Shown: positions 49,362 to 59,256, counted from the stretch's first letter. The stretch is DNA of 64,000 nt from Bartonella sp. ML70XJBT.G (GCF_028618575.1 NZ_JAQITA010000007.1:1-64000); one strand, 5' to 3'. Notes: a model not told the origin generated them from the sequence alone. Program-made: numbers and translations.

Positions 49362-50921
49362 ATGCATGACACATATTACATAACAACTCCCATTTTTTAT
49401 CCTAATGGTACTCCACATATTGGGCATGCTTATAGTGCAATTGCAAGCGATGTCTTAGCCCGTTTTCAACGGTTAGATGGGAAAAATGTATTTTTTCTCT
49501 CTGGTACGGATGAGCACGGCTTAAAAATGCAACAAACAGCAGCAGCGTTAAATATGACACCTCAGCAACTCGCAGATCGTAATAGTGCTATGTTTCAAAA
49601 AATGCTTACAGTCTTAAATTGTTCTCATGACGATTTCATTCGTACAACAGAAGAGCGCCATTATAAAGCTTGTCAAGAAATTTGGAAAAAAATGGAAGCA
49701 AATGGCGACATTTATCTTGGTCGTTATAGTGGTTGGTATTCCGTTCGCCAAGAAGCATATTATGAAGAGAAAGAGACTGAAGTTGGAGAAGACAACATTC
49801 GTCGTGAAAAAGAGTTAGGCTCTCCAGTTGAATGGAACGAAGAGGAAAGTTATTTTTTTAGACTTTCCCGTTATGAAAAGATCCTTCTTGAATATTATGA
49901 AAAACACCCTGATTTTGTTGCTCCACTTGAACGGCGTAACGAAGTTATCAGTTTTATCAAATCGGGTTTAAAAGATATTTCTATTTCACGGACAAGCTTT
50001 AATTGGGGCGTTGCAGTTCCAAATAATCCAAAGCATGTGATGTATGTTTGGGTCGATGCGCTTACCAATTATCTCTCAGCAATTGGTTTTTTTGATGAAA
50101 ACGCGACAAAACGCCATTTTTGGCCTGCAAATGCGCATATCATTGGAAAAGATATTCTTCGTTTTCATGCCGTCTATTGGCCAGCATTTTTAATGTCTGC
50201 TGGAATTGAATTGCCTAAGCATATTTTTGCTCATGGTTTTTTGCTCAATCGTGGTGCAAAAATGTCAAAGTCCATTGGAAATGTCGTTGATCCTTTTGAA
50301 CTCGTTGATCACTATGGTCTTGATCAGTTTCGCTATTTTCTGCTTCGTGAGGTACCATTTGGACAAGATGGCAGTTATAGCCATGAGAGTTTTGTAAATC
50401 GCATTAATGCAGACCTTGCTAATGATCTTGGGAATTTAGCACAGCGTTCCTTATCTATGATTGCTAAAAATTGCCATGCAAAAGTTCCTATACCAGCGGT
50501 TCTTTTAAGCCAAGATAAACAACTTTTAGAACAATCTCTTCAAGCGCTTGAGCTTGTGCGTGAAGCTATGTCTTCTTACGAGATGCATTTAGCACTTTCC
50601 GCTATCTTTTCAATCGTAGCAGATGCTAATCGCTATTTTGCGAGTGAACAGCCTTGGAGTTTACGGAAAAATGACCCAGAACGGTTTTCTACAGTTCTTT
50701 ACATAACGGTAGAAATCTTGCGGCAAATAGGAATTATGCTTTTGCCTTTCATACCACACTCAGCAGCCAAACTTCTCGACAGCCTTGCCATTCCTGAAAA
50801 TCATCGGTCATTGTATCATATCAGTCATGCAAAAATTCAAGAAGGCCTTGATCTTCCACCGCCAGAACCAATCTTTCCCCGTTATATTTTGCAGAAAGAT
50901 GAGAAACATCATGCTCATTGA
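49362..50921 (+). CDS. metG: methionyl-tRNA synthetase
   Basis: This 519-residue class I synthetase has the HIGH-type motif [10 protein letters not shown] (about 18) and KMSKS (AKMSKSIGN, about 305). The connective peptide region ([16 protein letters not shown]) has no zinc-binding cysteines, the MetG2-like form typical of Alphaproteobacteria. No C-terminal tRNA-binding (EMAP-like) domain is present. The ATG at 49362 is preceded by ACGAG; a GTG is in frame seven codons earlier. The end overlaps tatD. Confidence 0.96.
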   Translation: MHDTYYITTPIFYPNGTPHIGHAYSAIASDVLARFQRLDGKNVFFLSGTDEHGLKMQQTAAALNMTPQQLADRNSAMFQKMLTVLNCSHDDFIRTTEERHYKACQEIWKKMEANGDIYLGRYSGWYSVRQEAYYEEKETEVGEDNIRREKELGSPVEWNEEESYFFRLSRYEKILLEYYEKHPDFVAPLERRNEVISFIKSGLKDISISRTSFNWGVAVPNNPKHVMYVWVDALTNYLSAIGFFDENATKRHFWPANAHIIGKDILRFHAVYWPAFLMSAGIELPKHIFAHGFLLNRGAKMSKSIGNVVDPFELVDHYGLDQFRYFLLREVPFGQDGSYSHESFVNRINADLANDLGNLAQRSLSMIAKNCHAKVPIPAVLLSQDKQLLEQSLQALELVREAMSSYEMHLALSAIFSIVADANRYFASEQPWSLRKNDPERFSTVLYITVEILRQIGIMLLPFIPHSAAKLLDSLAIPENHRSLYHISHAKIQEGLDLPPPEPIFPRYILQKDEKHHAH

Positions 50922-51684
50922 TACACATTGCCATCTTGATTTTGAAGATTTTTCACAAGATTTGGATGGGGTTATCCAACGGGCTTTAGATGCTGATATT
51001 AAACGTATGATAACGATTTCAACACATGTTCGTAAATTGGATAAGCTTTTAGCAATTGCGCAGACTTATGATCAGGTGTTTTGTTCCGTTGGAACACATC
51101 CCAATAGTGCCAGTGACGAACAAAATATTACAGCTGAAGAGCTTATTCACCTCTCAAAGCATCCTAAAATTGTTGCATTTGGGGAGGTCGGACTTGATTA
51201 TCATTATGATTATTCCTCACCAGAAGAGCAAAAGAAAGTTTTTCAAGAACATATCATCGCTTCTCGAGAAACCCAGCTGCCTCTTGTTATACATTCACGC
51301 AATGCTGATTCAGATATGGAAAAAATATTACGCGAACAAATAAAAGAAGGGGCTTTTCCATTTGTACTTCATTGTTATTCCTCTGGAATGCAATTGGCTC
51401 GTGCTGGCATTGAACTTGGTGGTTATCTTTCTTTTTCAGGTATTCTGACTTTCAAAAATGCTCTTGAAATCCGTGAGGTAGCCAAAATTGTACCTCAAGA
51501 CTATTTATTGGTGGAAACAGATGCACCATTTTTAGCCCCTGTTCCTCATCGAGGGAAAACAAATGAACCCTCTTTTGTACGCTATACAGCGGCTATTTTG
51601 GCTGAAACGATTGGTTTAAGCCTTGAAGAAGTCGCTCAGATTACAACACACAATGCTTTTCGTTTATTTAGCAAAATGAAATAA
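50911..51684 (+). CDS. tatD: TatD-family metal-dependent DNase
   Basis: This 257-residue TIM-barrel hydrolase has its metal site in IDTHCHLDF at the start, Glu in [11 protein letters not shown] (about 90), the downstream His in VIHSRNA and LHCYSSG, and Asp in [11 protein letters not shown]. Homologues are 3'-exonucleases involved in DNA repair or RNA quality control. The start at 50911 overlaps the metG stop by 11 nt; an ATG four codons earlier is possible. Confidence 0.95.
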   Translation: MLIDTHCHLDFEDFSQDLDGVIQRALDADIKRMITISTHVRKLDKLLAIAQTYDQVFCSVGTHPNSASDEQNITAEELIHLSKHPKIVAFGEVGLDYHYDYSSPEEQKKVFQEHIIASRETQLPLVIHSRNADSDMEKILREQIKEGAFPFVLHCYSSGMQLARAGIELGGYLSFSGILTFKNALEIREVAKIVPQDYLLVETDAPFLAPVPHRGKTNEPSFVRYTAAILAETIGLSLEEVAQITTHNAFRLFSKMK

Positions 51685-51694
51685 GGCAAAAGCT

Positions 51695-52504
51695 ATGTTT
51701 GATCGATACCGTTTCACAATATTAGGCTGTGGTCCCTCTCCAGGAGTACCGCGCCCTAATGGTGATTGGGGAGCTTGTGATCCTCATAACCCTAAAAATG
51801 AACGCTATAGAAGTGCTCTGTTAGTGGATCGCATTAAACCATCAGGAAAAAAAACAACAATTGTTATTGATACTGGTCCAGACTTTAGATCACAAATGAT
51901 CAATGCCCGCGTAAACCATCTTGACGCTGCACTTTATACGCATTTTCACGCAGATCATATTCATGGTATTGATGATTTACGCAGTTATGCACTCGCACAA
52001 AAATGTTTAATCGATATTTACGCAGATAGTTTCACACTCAAACATTTGAAAAATGCTTTTGGATATTGTTTCCAAGCTCCAAAAGGTTCGTCTTATTCAC
52101 CTATTTTAAAAGAACATCTCATCAATGAAGATAGTCATTTGACAATTCACGGGCAGGGTGGAACGATAATTGTTAATACGCATTTACAATGTCATGGTAA
52201 TATTCATTCTTTAGGTTTTCGTATTGGTAATGTTGCTTACTGTACAGATGTTAGCAAATTTCCTGAAAAAACATTACCAAAACTCATGAACTTGGATGTT
52301 CTCATTATTGAGGCTCTCCAATTTGAAGCGCATCCAAGTCATCTGTCTGTTGATCAAGCATTACAATGGATAAAATATTTACAGCCAAAACAAGCTATCC
52401 TCACACATATGGATAGATCGCTTGATTACAATAAGGTGGTAAACTCTGTTCCACCGCACGTTACACCTGCATACCAAGGACTTATTTTTGAAACAGATGT
52501 ATAA
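51695..52504 (+). CDS. metallo-beta-lactamase-fold hydrolase (PhnP-like)
   Basis: This 269-residue hydrolase has the zinc-binding HFHADHIHGIDD (about 85-96), the start FTILGCGPSPGVPRP and the Asp and His in YCTDVSKFPE and LTHMD. It resembles PhnP/RNase Z-type phosphodiesterases. In many Rhizobiales it is the gene after tatD, as here (10 nt gap). The substrate is unknown; a cyclic-phosphate phosphodiesterase function is possible but not proven. Confidence 0.9.
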   Translation: MFDRYRFTILGCGPSPGVPRPNGDWGACDPHNPKNERYRSALLVDRIKPSGKKTTIVIDTGPDFRSQMINARVNHLDAALYTHFHADHIHGIDDLRSYALAQKCLIDIYADSFTLKHLKNAFGYCFQAPKGSSYSPILKEHLINEDSHLTIHGQGGTIIVNTHLQCHGNIHSLGFRIGNVAYCTDVSKFPEKTLPKLMNLDVLIIEALQFEAHPSHLSVDQALQWIKYLQPKQAILTHMDRSLDYNKVVNSVPPHVTPAYQGLIFETDV

Positions 52505-52617
52505 ATCGAGAAACTCCATATTTCCTGTTAACTAAAACCTTCTTGAATAGTCTTATCTTTCCTTTACTTCATTTTTGTCTTATTTTTGTTCTTTTTATGT
52601 TAAAAGTGAGGTTTCTT

Positions 52618-52977
52618 ATGTATAGATGGTCTACGCGGGCAATATGTATTATGATTTCAGCGATTTCCTTATCAGCATGTGGGGGGCGTCTAGAAAAAAA
52701 TATTTCAGTTACAACAATACATGATAGTGCAATGAGTTGTGCTGATATTCAACGAGAGTTTTATGCTAATAAACGTCAGATTAATGACACTATTATAGAG
52801 CGTTCTAAAGCAAGAGGTAAAAATGCAGCTTTAGCTGCAACGGGTGTTATATTTTTACCTGCTTTGTTTTTTATAGACGCAAAGTCAAGTGAAAGCAATG
52901 AAATTTCGGCTTTAAATAACCGAAATGCTGTTTTAAGTGATCTTGCACATATGAAACGTTGTAAATTAGTACAGTAA
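52618..52977 (+). CDS. small lipoprotein, unknown function
   Basis: This 119-residue protein has a signal peptide with lipobox LSAC (Cys21). The mature part has a conserved-looking SCADIQREFYANKRQINDTI segment and a hydrophobic stretch (about 75-92, AALAATGVIFLPALFFI), then a polar tail ending in KRCKLVQ. Two further cysteines (about 42 and 115) may pair. GAGG lies about 7 nt before the ATG. A strong terminator follows. Rhizobiales have small lipoproteins with this AD-IQ-E layout, but no function is known. Confidence 0.7.
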   Translation: MYRWSTRAICIMISAISLSACGGRLEKNISVTTIHDSAMSCADIQREFYANKRQINDTIIERSKARGKNAALAATGVIFLPALFFIDAKSSESNEISALNNRNAVLSDLAHMKRCKLVQ

Positions 52978-53007
52978 TTCTTTTATTTTATTATACATAT
53001 TGTTTTT

Positions 53008-53049
53008 TAGCTTTAAGTAATTTTCTTTTTTTACTTAAAGCTATTTTTT
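53008..53049 (+). terminator. intrinsic terminator of the lipoprotein gene
   Basis: TAGCTTTAAGTAA (53008-53020) and TTACTTAAAGCTA (53031-53043) form a perfect 13-bp stem with a 10-nt T-rich loop, followed by TTTTTT on the plus strand. This is the clearest rho-independent terminator of the window. Confidence 0.85.
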
Positions 53050-53262
53050 AAACTATGCAAATTTAATAAATAAATTAAATATGCCTTATTATTGACATAA
53101 TTTTGTTTAAAAGAAGAAATATGCGACATAAATATGATAATGTATTTAAAGTAGGGGTCACATTGTTTTTTATTTGGCAACGATCTTTGATCTTTTTTTA
53201 TCGTGATCATATTATCGCATAATATATATTATGGAACTTTTAAGTGGAAAGGGCATATTTTA

Positions 53263-53373
53263 ATGACAACAGCAGTAGCAGTTTGGGGAGCAGCCTCAAC
53301 ATTAATATGGATATTTTCTTCATTAAAAAAAATGACTAGTATTTGGGATTTGTGGTGGGTACTTTTTTCTTAA
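53263..53373 (+). CDS. possible small membrane protein
   Basis: This 36-codon frame encodes a hydrophobic, Trp-rich peptide (four Trp; first half MTTAVAVWGAASTLIWIF). AAAGGG lies about 8 nt upstream of the ATG. It sits between a terminator and the hairpin at 53401-53422, which would fit a self-contained small gene. No family is recognised, and chance cannot be excluded at this length. Confidence 0.35.
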   Translation: MTTAVAVWGAASTLIWIFSSLKKMTSIWDLWWVLFS

Positions 53374-53400
53374 AAAATTTTGGACTTTAAGATTTACAAT

Positions 53401-53422
53401 CGGACCAGTTATTTCTGGTCCG
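53401..53422. terminator. GC-rich hairpin between the small ORF and the DUF6163-like gene
   Basis: CGGACCAG (53401-53408) and CTGGTCCG (53415-53422) form a perfect 8-bp stem with a 6-nt loop, stable for this A+T-rich context. No strong U-run follows on either strand. It may be a terminator shared by convergent transcripts. Confidence 0.55.
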
Positions 53423-53448
53423 AGAGCTTGAATCGCAATGTTTTTTAT

Positions 53449-53856
53449 CTAATCGTCTTTTGTACGATTTCTTTTTAAAAAGATCATTATTTGTAGTATT
53501 ATAAAAATGAGAAATAATATTCCATGAAATAGCAGTACAAAAGATTGATTAATAGAATTAGAATAGTACATCGTTAATATTTCGGTCAGTGCTGCAATGC
53601 ACCATAGAACAATTCCCCATAGTGAATACATCCAAAGCCCAATTAAGGCGATGGGATAAACAATAGCTAATGTGGCAGATGCGAATTGCCAGTGCCATGG
53701 CATAAGATCAAAACGCCATAAAGTGTTTGGAAATACACCAACAAGACATATCCAATAAAAAATACTTAAGCTTAAGCAAATGAGCGCTAAAAATCGCAAA
53801 TAACATTTATAAATTAAATAGATTCTTGAAATCTGTTTTTGAGGATGCGTTTTCAA
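53449..53856 (-). CDS. DUF6163-like four-TM membrane protein
   Basis: This 135-residue protein has four hydrophobic segments (about 20-40, 55-75, 78-98, 105-128) with a basic N-terminus and basic/acidic C-terminus. Size, topology and position beside an enoyl-CoA hydratase-family gene match a small Rhizobiales membrane family (DUF6163); the function is unknown. The start is a TTG that overlaps the stop of the upstream gene (TTGA), so translation is probably coupled. Confidence 0.65.
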   Translation of the reverse strand: MKTHPQKQISRIYLIYKCYLRFLALICLSLSIFYWICLVGVFPNTLWRFDLMPWHWQFASATLAIVYPIALIGLWMYSLWGIVLWCIAALTEILTMYYSNSINQSFVLLFHGILFLIFIILQIMIFLKRNRTKDD

Positions 53857-54899
53857 AATAATAATTCTTTTTCAATAGGTTTGAAGTAAGCATCTATCAT
53901 TTCATCTGTTACATGTGAAAGTTTGTCTGGTTGCCATTTCGGTGTTTTGTCCTTATCAATCAACATTGCACGTATTCCTTCATAGAAGTCATGAGAATTA
54001 ATCATATGATGCGCAATACGATTTTCAATTTTTATACAATCTTCCAAAGTTTGAGGTGGATTTTGTTTCATTTGTTGCCAAATAACTTTTAAACTTGTTG
54101 GAGAGCGTGACTGTAGAATATCGTAACATTCTTTAGCAAATAAGACACCTTCATTGCTTTTTTTTTGAAGCAATTCAAGACATTCCTCCAAAGTATGTGC
54201 ACCAAAACACGTATTGATAATACAGCGTATTTCATGACTTGTTTCATAGTCCTTTCTCATTGCCCGCTCATCTAAAACTAATTTTGGATCTCCTTGTTCA
54301 ATAATTGCTTTTCTAATATATTCTAATTCACTTTCAGGAACAGCATGTGTTGCTAATTTTAAATTTAAGCAATCTCCCCATTTTATGCCTGCTCCGGTCA
54401 ATGCAAGATAAATGCCAAAGTGATCGGGAAGAGATGGTAAAAAAAAGCTTGCACCGACATCTGGAAAAAATCCAATAGCACCTTCAGGCATAGCAAAAAG
54501 TGTATTTTCTGTAACAATTCGATGTGAACCGTAGAGAGAAATACCTACCCCTCCTCCCATCCAAATACCATTCAAAAAAGAAATATAAGGTTTGGGAAAA
54601 CGTTTAATATAAGCATTTAAGCGATATTCATCGCTAAAATATTGGTAAGAAGAGGCTTTTTTTCCCATATGGTAAATTTCTACAACATCCCCACCAGCAC
54701 AAAAAGCACGCCCCTCTCCTTCAACTAAAATACAAAAAACCTCATCATCTGTTTCCCATGTGCTAAGAGCTTTTTTAAGAGCCAAAACCATTCGCCCATT
54801 AAGAGCGTTTAATGCTGAAGGACGTGTAAGTTTTATAATACCAGCATGCCCCTCTTTTGTAAAAGAAATGTCATCACCTGCTCCAAAATCAATTTGCAT
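53853..54899 (-). CDS. 3-hydroxyisobutyryl-CoA hydrolase / enoyl-CoA hydratase-family protein
   Basis: This 348-residue crotonase-fold protein has the oxyanion-hole stretches GEGRAFCAGGDV (about 62-73) and NGIWMGGGVGISLYG (about 109-123), then the HIBCH-type FAMPEGAIGFFPDVGASFFL (about 135-155) and the C-terminal extension KNPP/EDCIKIENRIAHH. This pattern fits 3-hydroxyisobutyryl-CoA hydrolase of valine catabolism rather than simple enoyl-CoA hydratase. No other valine-degradation gene is nearby; the Liv importer is encoded 24 kb away. Confidence 0.88.
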   Translation of the reverse strand: MQIDFGAGDDISFTKEGHAGIIKLTRPSALNALNGRMVLALKKALSTWETDDEVFCILVEGEGRAFCAGGDVVEIYHMGKKASSYQYFSDEYRLNAYIKRFPKPYISFLNGIWMGGGVGISLYGSHRIVTENTLFAMPEGAIGFFPDVGASFFLPSLPDHFGIYLALTGAGIKWGDCLNLKLATHAVPESELEYIRKAIIEQGDPKLVLDERAMRKDYETSHEIRCIINTCFGAHTLEECLELLQKKSNEGVLFAKECYDILQSRSPTSLKVIWQQMKQNPPQTLEDCIKIENRIAHHMINSHDFYEGIRAMLIDKDKTPKWQPDKLSHVTDEMIDAYFKPIEKELLF

Positions 54900-54936
54900 C
54901 TTATTCCCGTTCTAAAATATCTATTTTATTGTTTTA

Positions 54937-55737
54937 TTATACTTTTTTTCCTAATTGGGGAAATAATTGCATGATGGCACCAATACAATATATATAAATT
55001 CCTGTAATTGAAATTCCTATCTTAACCCAATATGGAGCTTCTAATTGGTAAAAAAATGCGGCACCTGCAAAGGAACACCATAAAAGAAAAATAGGAAAAT
55101 TAAGCTTACGCAAACGGACAACTCTCACTGGATGGATAAAATAAATTGGTAAAAAAGATATGATCGCCGATAAAGCAATAAGGGTAAAAGTGATCCACTC
55201 TCCAGGCCTTAAAACAAAAAGTGTAAAAACCATCATATTCCAAACAACAGGAAATCCTTTGAAAAAATTTTCTTTTGTTTTCATTCCAGTATCTGCGTAA
55301 TAAATAGCTGATGAAATGACAATAATTGCACTCAATAAAAATGATAATCCTGAACCTATTAAACCGCTTTGATAAAGGGCAAAAGCTGGAATTAAAACAT
55401 AAGTGACGTAATCAATAATATTATCTAAAAGCTCTCCAGACCATGTTGGAAGTACGTATTTAACGTCAAGTTTGCGTGCAATTGGACCATCTATACCATC
55501 AACGAGGAGCGCAAGCCCAAGCCAACAAAACATAGCAGTCCATTCTTTTTGAGATGCGGAGATAAGGGAAAGAAATGCCAAAAATGATCCTGACGCTGTT
55601 AGTAAATGAACAGAAAAAGCTTTTGCTTGTGGCATCGTTACTTTTTTGTGACGCAAGAGATCAGCATTTTTTTTGATTTTTTTTGTTAGCTTACGTTTCA
55701 AAGTTTTCTTATCCTCGTCTCTTAAATTTTCATCCAT
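54937..55737 (-). CDS. pcs: phosphatidylcholine synthase
   Basis: This 266-residue CDP-alcohol phosphatidyltransferase condenses choline with CDP-diacylglycerol to make phosphatidylcholine in the inner membrane. The signature DG-x2-AR-x12-G-x3-D-x3-D is complete (DGPIAR, then GELLDNIID, about 85-115), with the 12-residue spacing typical of Pcs. Several TM segments follow. The N-terminal 30 residues are very basic (KKTLKRKLTKKIKK), longer than in other Pcs proteins. Choline must come from the host. Confidence 0.93.
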   Translation of the reverse strand: MDENLRDEDKKTLKRKLTKKIKKNADLLRHKKVTMPQAKAFSVHLLTASGSFLAFLSLISASQKEWTAMFCWLGLALLVDGIDGPIARKLDVKYVLPTWSGELLDNIIDYVTYVLIPAFALYQSGLIGSGLSFLLSAIIVISSAIYYADTGMKTKENFFKGFPVVWNMMVFTLFVLRPGEWITFTLIALSAIISFLPIYFIHPVRVVRLRKLNFPIFLLWCSFAGAAFFYQLEAPYWVKIGISITGIYIYCIGAIMQLFPQLGKKV

Positions 55738-55918
55738 CTACCAACACGCCATTTTTACCCATTGCATAATTTATCGTAAAAAAAAATCATAAAAAGGTTA
55801 CTTTTTTATATCGTATTACTTATTACATAATATAATAGAAGGCTTTCATACAATAAAAAGAGATTGTTGATTTAGAAAAGTTAAAATATTTAGTAAATGG
55901 AAAAAGGCTCAAGTCGTT

Positions 55919-57145
55919 GTGACATTTGAAAAAAACGATTACAAAAACATCGCTGTTATTGGTGCTGGCCCAATCGGTATGTTAGCAGCACTTCTTCTTG
56001 CGCAGAAAGGCTATTCTGTTTATCTCGTTGGGCCACCTGCTCATGCAGATGAATTACGGACTACTGCTCTTATGATGCCGGCAGTCCGTATGCTGCAAAA
56101 ACTTAATATCTGGAATGTTCTTAAAAGTCATGCAGCGGCTTTATCTTTCATTAGAATTATAGATATCACTTCTAGGATTGTGCATGCTCCTAGCGTCAGT
56201 TTTTCTTCTGCTGAAATTGGTGAAGAGGCTTTTGGTTATAATATCCCTAATGTAGAGTTGAACAACGCTTTAATGACTGCCGTTGAACATATGCCCAATA
56301 TTATAAGATTTGTTTCTTTAGCAAAATCTTTTCAACAAAAAAACGATTATGTTCGTATTACGCTCGCAGATGATAAAATTATTCAAACATCGCTTGTTGT
56401 TGCTGCTGATGGACGCCACTCTCTCGCACGAGCAGCTGCGGGTATTGGTATTAGAGAGTGGGACTATCCACAAAAAGCTCTTGTTCTCAATTTTTCTCAT
56501 GATTTTTCTCATCAAAATACATCAACTGAATTTCATACAGAATATGGTCCATTTACCCAGGTTCCACTACCAGGAAAAAAATCCAGTCTTGTATGGGTTG
56601 TTCGTTCTTCTCATGCGGAAGAATTGTTAAATATGGAAGCAACAGAAATTGCAAAAATAATCGAAGAGCAGATGCAATCAATGCTTGGAACACTCAAATT
56701 AGAAACACCAATTCAAGCATGGCCTCTTTCAGGACTTATCTCTCACCGTTTTGCTGCCAACCAAACAGTTTTAGTGGGTGAAGCAGCCCATGTCTTTCCT
56801 CCGATTGGAGCCCAAGGATTAAATTTAGGATTTCGTGATGTTGAAACTTTGATTAATATTTTACCTAACCAAATATCTGATTTTCATTCTAAAATAATTG
56901 TTGCCCATTATAATAAATATCGTCGACCTGATATATTGATCCGAAGTGGATCTGTTCATATGCTCAACTCTTCTTTACTTTCTAATAGGCTGCCTATCCA
57001 TATTATGCGGAGCATTGGACTTGGATTATTACGCAACTGCTCACCATTACGTAATTTATTTATGCGAGAAGGAATGTATCCTGGATACGGCTTTAAAGAA
57101 ATTATGCAAACATTCCCAATCAAATCACCTAACCAACTCTATTGA
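55919..57145 (+). CDS. UbiH/UbiF-family FAD-dependent monooxygenase
   Basis: This 408-residue flavoprotein hydroxylase has an N-terminal dinucleotide motif IAVIGAGPIGMLAALLLAQKG (about 11-31), the DG motif AADGRHSLARAAAGI (about 163) and the second FAD motif GEAAHVFPPIGAQGLNLGFRD (about 282-302). These are the three signatures of ubiquinone-biosynthesis hydroxylases. It probably hydroxylates the quinone ring; which position cannot be read from sequence. The start is GTG at 55919 with AAAGG upstream. It is divergent from pcs. Confidence 0.9.
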   Translation: MTFEKNDYKNIAVIGAGPIGMLAALLLAQKGYSVYLVGPPAHADELRTTALMMPAVRMLQKLNIWNVLKSHAAALSFIRIIDITSRIVHAPSVSFSSAEIGEEAFGYNIPNVELNNALMTAVEHMPNIIRFVSLAKSFQQKNDYVRITLADDKIIQTSLVVAADGRHSLARAAAGIGIREWDYPQKALVLNFSHDFSHQNTSTEFHTEYGPFTQVPLPGKKSSLVWVVRSSHAEELLNMEATEIAKIIEEQMQSMLGTLKLETPIQAWPLSGLISHRFAANQTVLVGEAAHVFPPIGAQGLNLGFRDVETLINILPNQISDFHSKIIVAHYNKYRRPDILIRSGSVHMLNSSLLSNRLPIHIMRSIGLGLLRNCSPLRNLFMREGMYPGYGFKEIMQTFPIKSPNQLY

Positions 57146-57682
57146 TATAATCAAAATCAATAATATTTATTAAGAAATAATAATAATATATTTTTTAAGA
57201 ATTACATATAGAAGTTATTAAAACTTTCAGTAACTCTCCTTCTATTGGAAATAATTATTCAATGTATTGATTATATACTGTCATACATAATAATATATTA
57301 TTATAAATAAATTTTTCTGAAAAATGTTTATCAATGAATGTCTTTATTTGATCGCGTAAAAAATAAACGTATCAAATCTCTTTCATAAATAGCGTGTGTG
57401 AAAAGCTTTTGTACAATCACAATTAAGAGATGTCAGAAGATATATTCTACCAGCGTTTATGCAAATCAAATATTAAACATCAGAATTTTTTATTAAAATA
57501 ATAGGCAAAATTTGCTAAATCGCCTCCCCTTTTATAAAAAATAAGAAAAAAACGATTTTCGTTAATTAAGGTAAATTTTGAAAATTTTTCTTCATTAAGT
57601 ATAGCACTTAAAATAAATAGTTTTGGGAACTTGTTGGCAATACAACGGTTAATGAAGTGTTGTTTCAAGAGATGGTAATAAG
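57146..57682. other. intergenic region with A/T palindrome
   Basis: About 540 bp, A+T-rich. It contains the 18-bp perfect A/T palindrome ATAATAATATATTATTAT (57287-57304). An open minus-strand frame at 57480-57668 has no start signal and is not called. No gene was recognised. Confidence 0.4.
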
Positions 57683-58033
57683 ATGAGATTAAGTAAAATT
57701 TTTAAATTAACTATTTTTTTTATAATAATTCTATGTCTCTCATCTATAGTCACTACTTCAATAAGTAAGGTCTTTTATGCTCCTTATTGTAAAGCTTCTA
57801 GATATAGCTTTACGAAAGACATCACCAAACCAGGACAAAATTCATTTACTGCTTTGCAAATTAAAAATTGTCTCATACAAAATGGTTTTACAAACATTAA
57901 ACGATTGCGTCTCGATGATAAAGGTATTTGGCGTGCTTTAGTAGAATTTAAAAGGAAGCTTTTTCTCATATCAATCGATTATTCTGGAACCATAAGCATT
58001 CAAAATAAAAGAAAAGAATATGATTCATTTTAA
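57683..58033 (+). CDS. exported PepSY-like small protein
   Basis: This 116-residue protein has an N-terminal signal or anchor (about 8-29) and a small alpha/beta domain. The second half (IKNCLIQNGFTNIKRLRLDDKGIWRALVEF...) has the helix-strand-strand pattern of PepSY-like periplasmic domains. Two cysteines (about 36 and 64) could pair. The next gene starts 14 nt before its end. Family assignment is by pattern and is uncertain. Confidence 0.55.
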   Translation: MRLSKIFKLTIFFIIILCLSSIVTTSISKVFYAPYCKASRYSFTKDITKPGQNSFTALQIKNCLIQNGFTNIKRLRLDDKGIWRALVEFKRKLFLISIDYSGTISIQNKRKEYDSF

Positions 58034-58331
58034 AATTTATAGTAATATTGACTCTCATCACTATAAGAGAATTTTTTTTAAAAAAATTTGGAATTTCCTC
58101 AAAGAGCCTGCTTTTATAGGAAGTTTAAACGGTAGTTTATCAGGAGCAGTCGCTGCAATTCTCGCAACTTATGGTTATATTGCTCTGCCAGGATTTGGTC
58201 CAATTATTACAATGGGTATAGGTATAGCATTTTTCATTGGAATGATAATAGGCGCAATGATAGGATCAATAATAGGTGTTTGTGTCGGTGCATTTTATGC
58301 TTTTATGGAATATTTATATAAACCACAATAG
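58020..58331 (+). CDS. glycine-zipper membrane protein
   Basis: This 103-residue protein has a basic N-terminus, then hydrophobic helices from about 33 to 95 that are rich in Gly and Ala (GSLNGSLSGAVAAILA, GIAFFIGMIIGAMIGSIIGVCVG). The regular Gly spacing is a glycine-zipper pattern, common in small inner-membrane or pore-like proteins. The ATG lies inside the upstream gene by 14 nt, suggesting a two-gene unit. No function is recognised. Confidence 0.6.
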   Translation: MIHFKIYSNIDSHHYKRIFFKKIWNFLKEPAFIGSLNGSLSGAVAAILATYGYIALPGFGPIITMGIGIAFFIGMIIGAMIGSIIGVCVGAFYAFMEYLYKPQ

Positions 58332-58725
58332 TTATTTCTCTTACGACTTTCATAAACGTATTGTTATGAAATCTGCATCATATTATGAATATTGTAAGAG
58401 CAAAGTCATTTAAAAAGTTTCCTATTTGATTTCTCACAATATCTTAAAAAGTCTATTTTTTTAGAAACACCTCTTGAAGAAATGTAGATGGAATATAGTT
58501 ATCATTCTATAAAAGCTGTATTATTTTGATAAGTAGGAGTAATCCTTTAAAACATACTAGTGTATAAAAAGAGCCATTTAAAACCTAGAGTATTTTTTCA
58601 TTTATTATACTTTTTAAGAGTATAATAATACGATTTAAAGAAAATATTTAAATACAATAATATATTATCAAGTATAGCTGCGCTTTTATATTTAATGTGT
58701 AAAATAAAAGTATAAAAGGTGCTGT
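58332..58725. other. intergenic region upstream of sodC
   Basis: This is 394 bp, A+T-rich, with no gene or strong hairpin recognised. The sodC ribosome-binding site AAAGG lies about 7 nt before its ATG. Confidence 0.35.
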
Positions 58726-59247
58726 ATGAATAAAAAACGCTTTCTCTTATCCTCACTGATGCTTTTGGCTTATCATTCTGTTGCATTAGCAGATTCTATG
58801 CAAGTCAAGATTTATGAACTAGAAAAGAACGACATAAAAAAGCCTATTGGTATGATGGAAATTGAAGAAAATAGTCATGGTTTAATCTTTACACCCAATT
58901 TGTCTGGCTTACCAGAAGGTTTGCATGGTTTTCATCTCCATGACAACCCTTCATGTGATATGAAAGATGGTGTTGTTGGTGCTACTGCTGGTGGACACTA
59001 CGATCCTGAACACACCGATAAACATCTTGGTCCGTATAATACTTATGGTCACTTAGGCGATTTACCAGCACTTTATGTTGATGATAAAGGGCAATCAACA
59101 ATGAGCGTTCTTGCCCCACGAATTAAAAATCTCTCTGAAATTAAAGGACATTCATTAATAATTCATTTGGGCGGAGATAACCAATCAGATCATCCATTAC
59201 CGCTTGGCGGGGGTGGTGCGCGTTTAGCATGTGGTATTATTGAATAA
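58726..59247 (+). CDS. sodC: periplasmic Cu,Zn superoxide dismutase
   Basis: This 173-residue enzyme has a signal peptide (about 1-22, LADS cleavage region). Copper and zinc ligands are visible: GFHLHDNPSC, AGGHYDPEHTDKHLGP, GHLGD and the C-terminal IIHLGGDNQSDHP. The GGGGARLACG motif contains the structural Cys. It removes superoxide in the periplasm, including that made by host phagocytes. The gene is single, with its own terminator, and points toward the suf operon. Confidence 0.96.
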   Translation: MNKKRFLLSSLMLLAYHSVALADSMQVKIYELEKNDIKKPIGMMEIEENSHGLIFTPNLSGLPEGLHGFHLHDNPSCDMKDGVVGATAGGHYDPEHTDKHLGPYNTYGHLGDLPALYVDDKGQSTMSVLAPRIKNLSEIKGHSLIIHLGGDNQSDHPLPLGGGGARLACGIIE

Positions 59248-59256
59248 ATAAACCTC

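Noticed and set aside
57287-57304. 18-bp A/T palindrome as a functional site
   Set aside because: Made only of A and T in an A+T-rich region, so chance is likely; noted under the intergenic entry.
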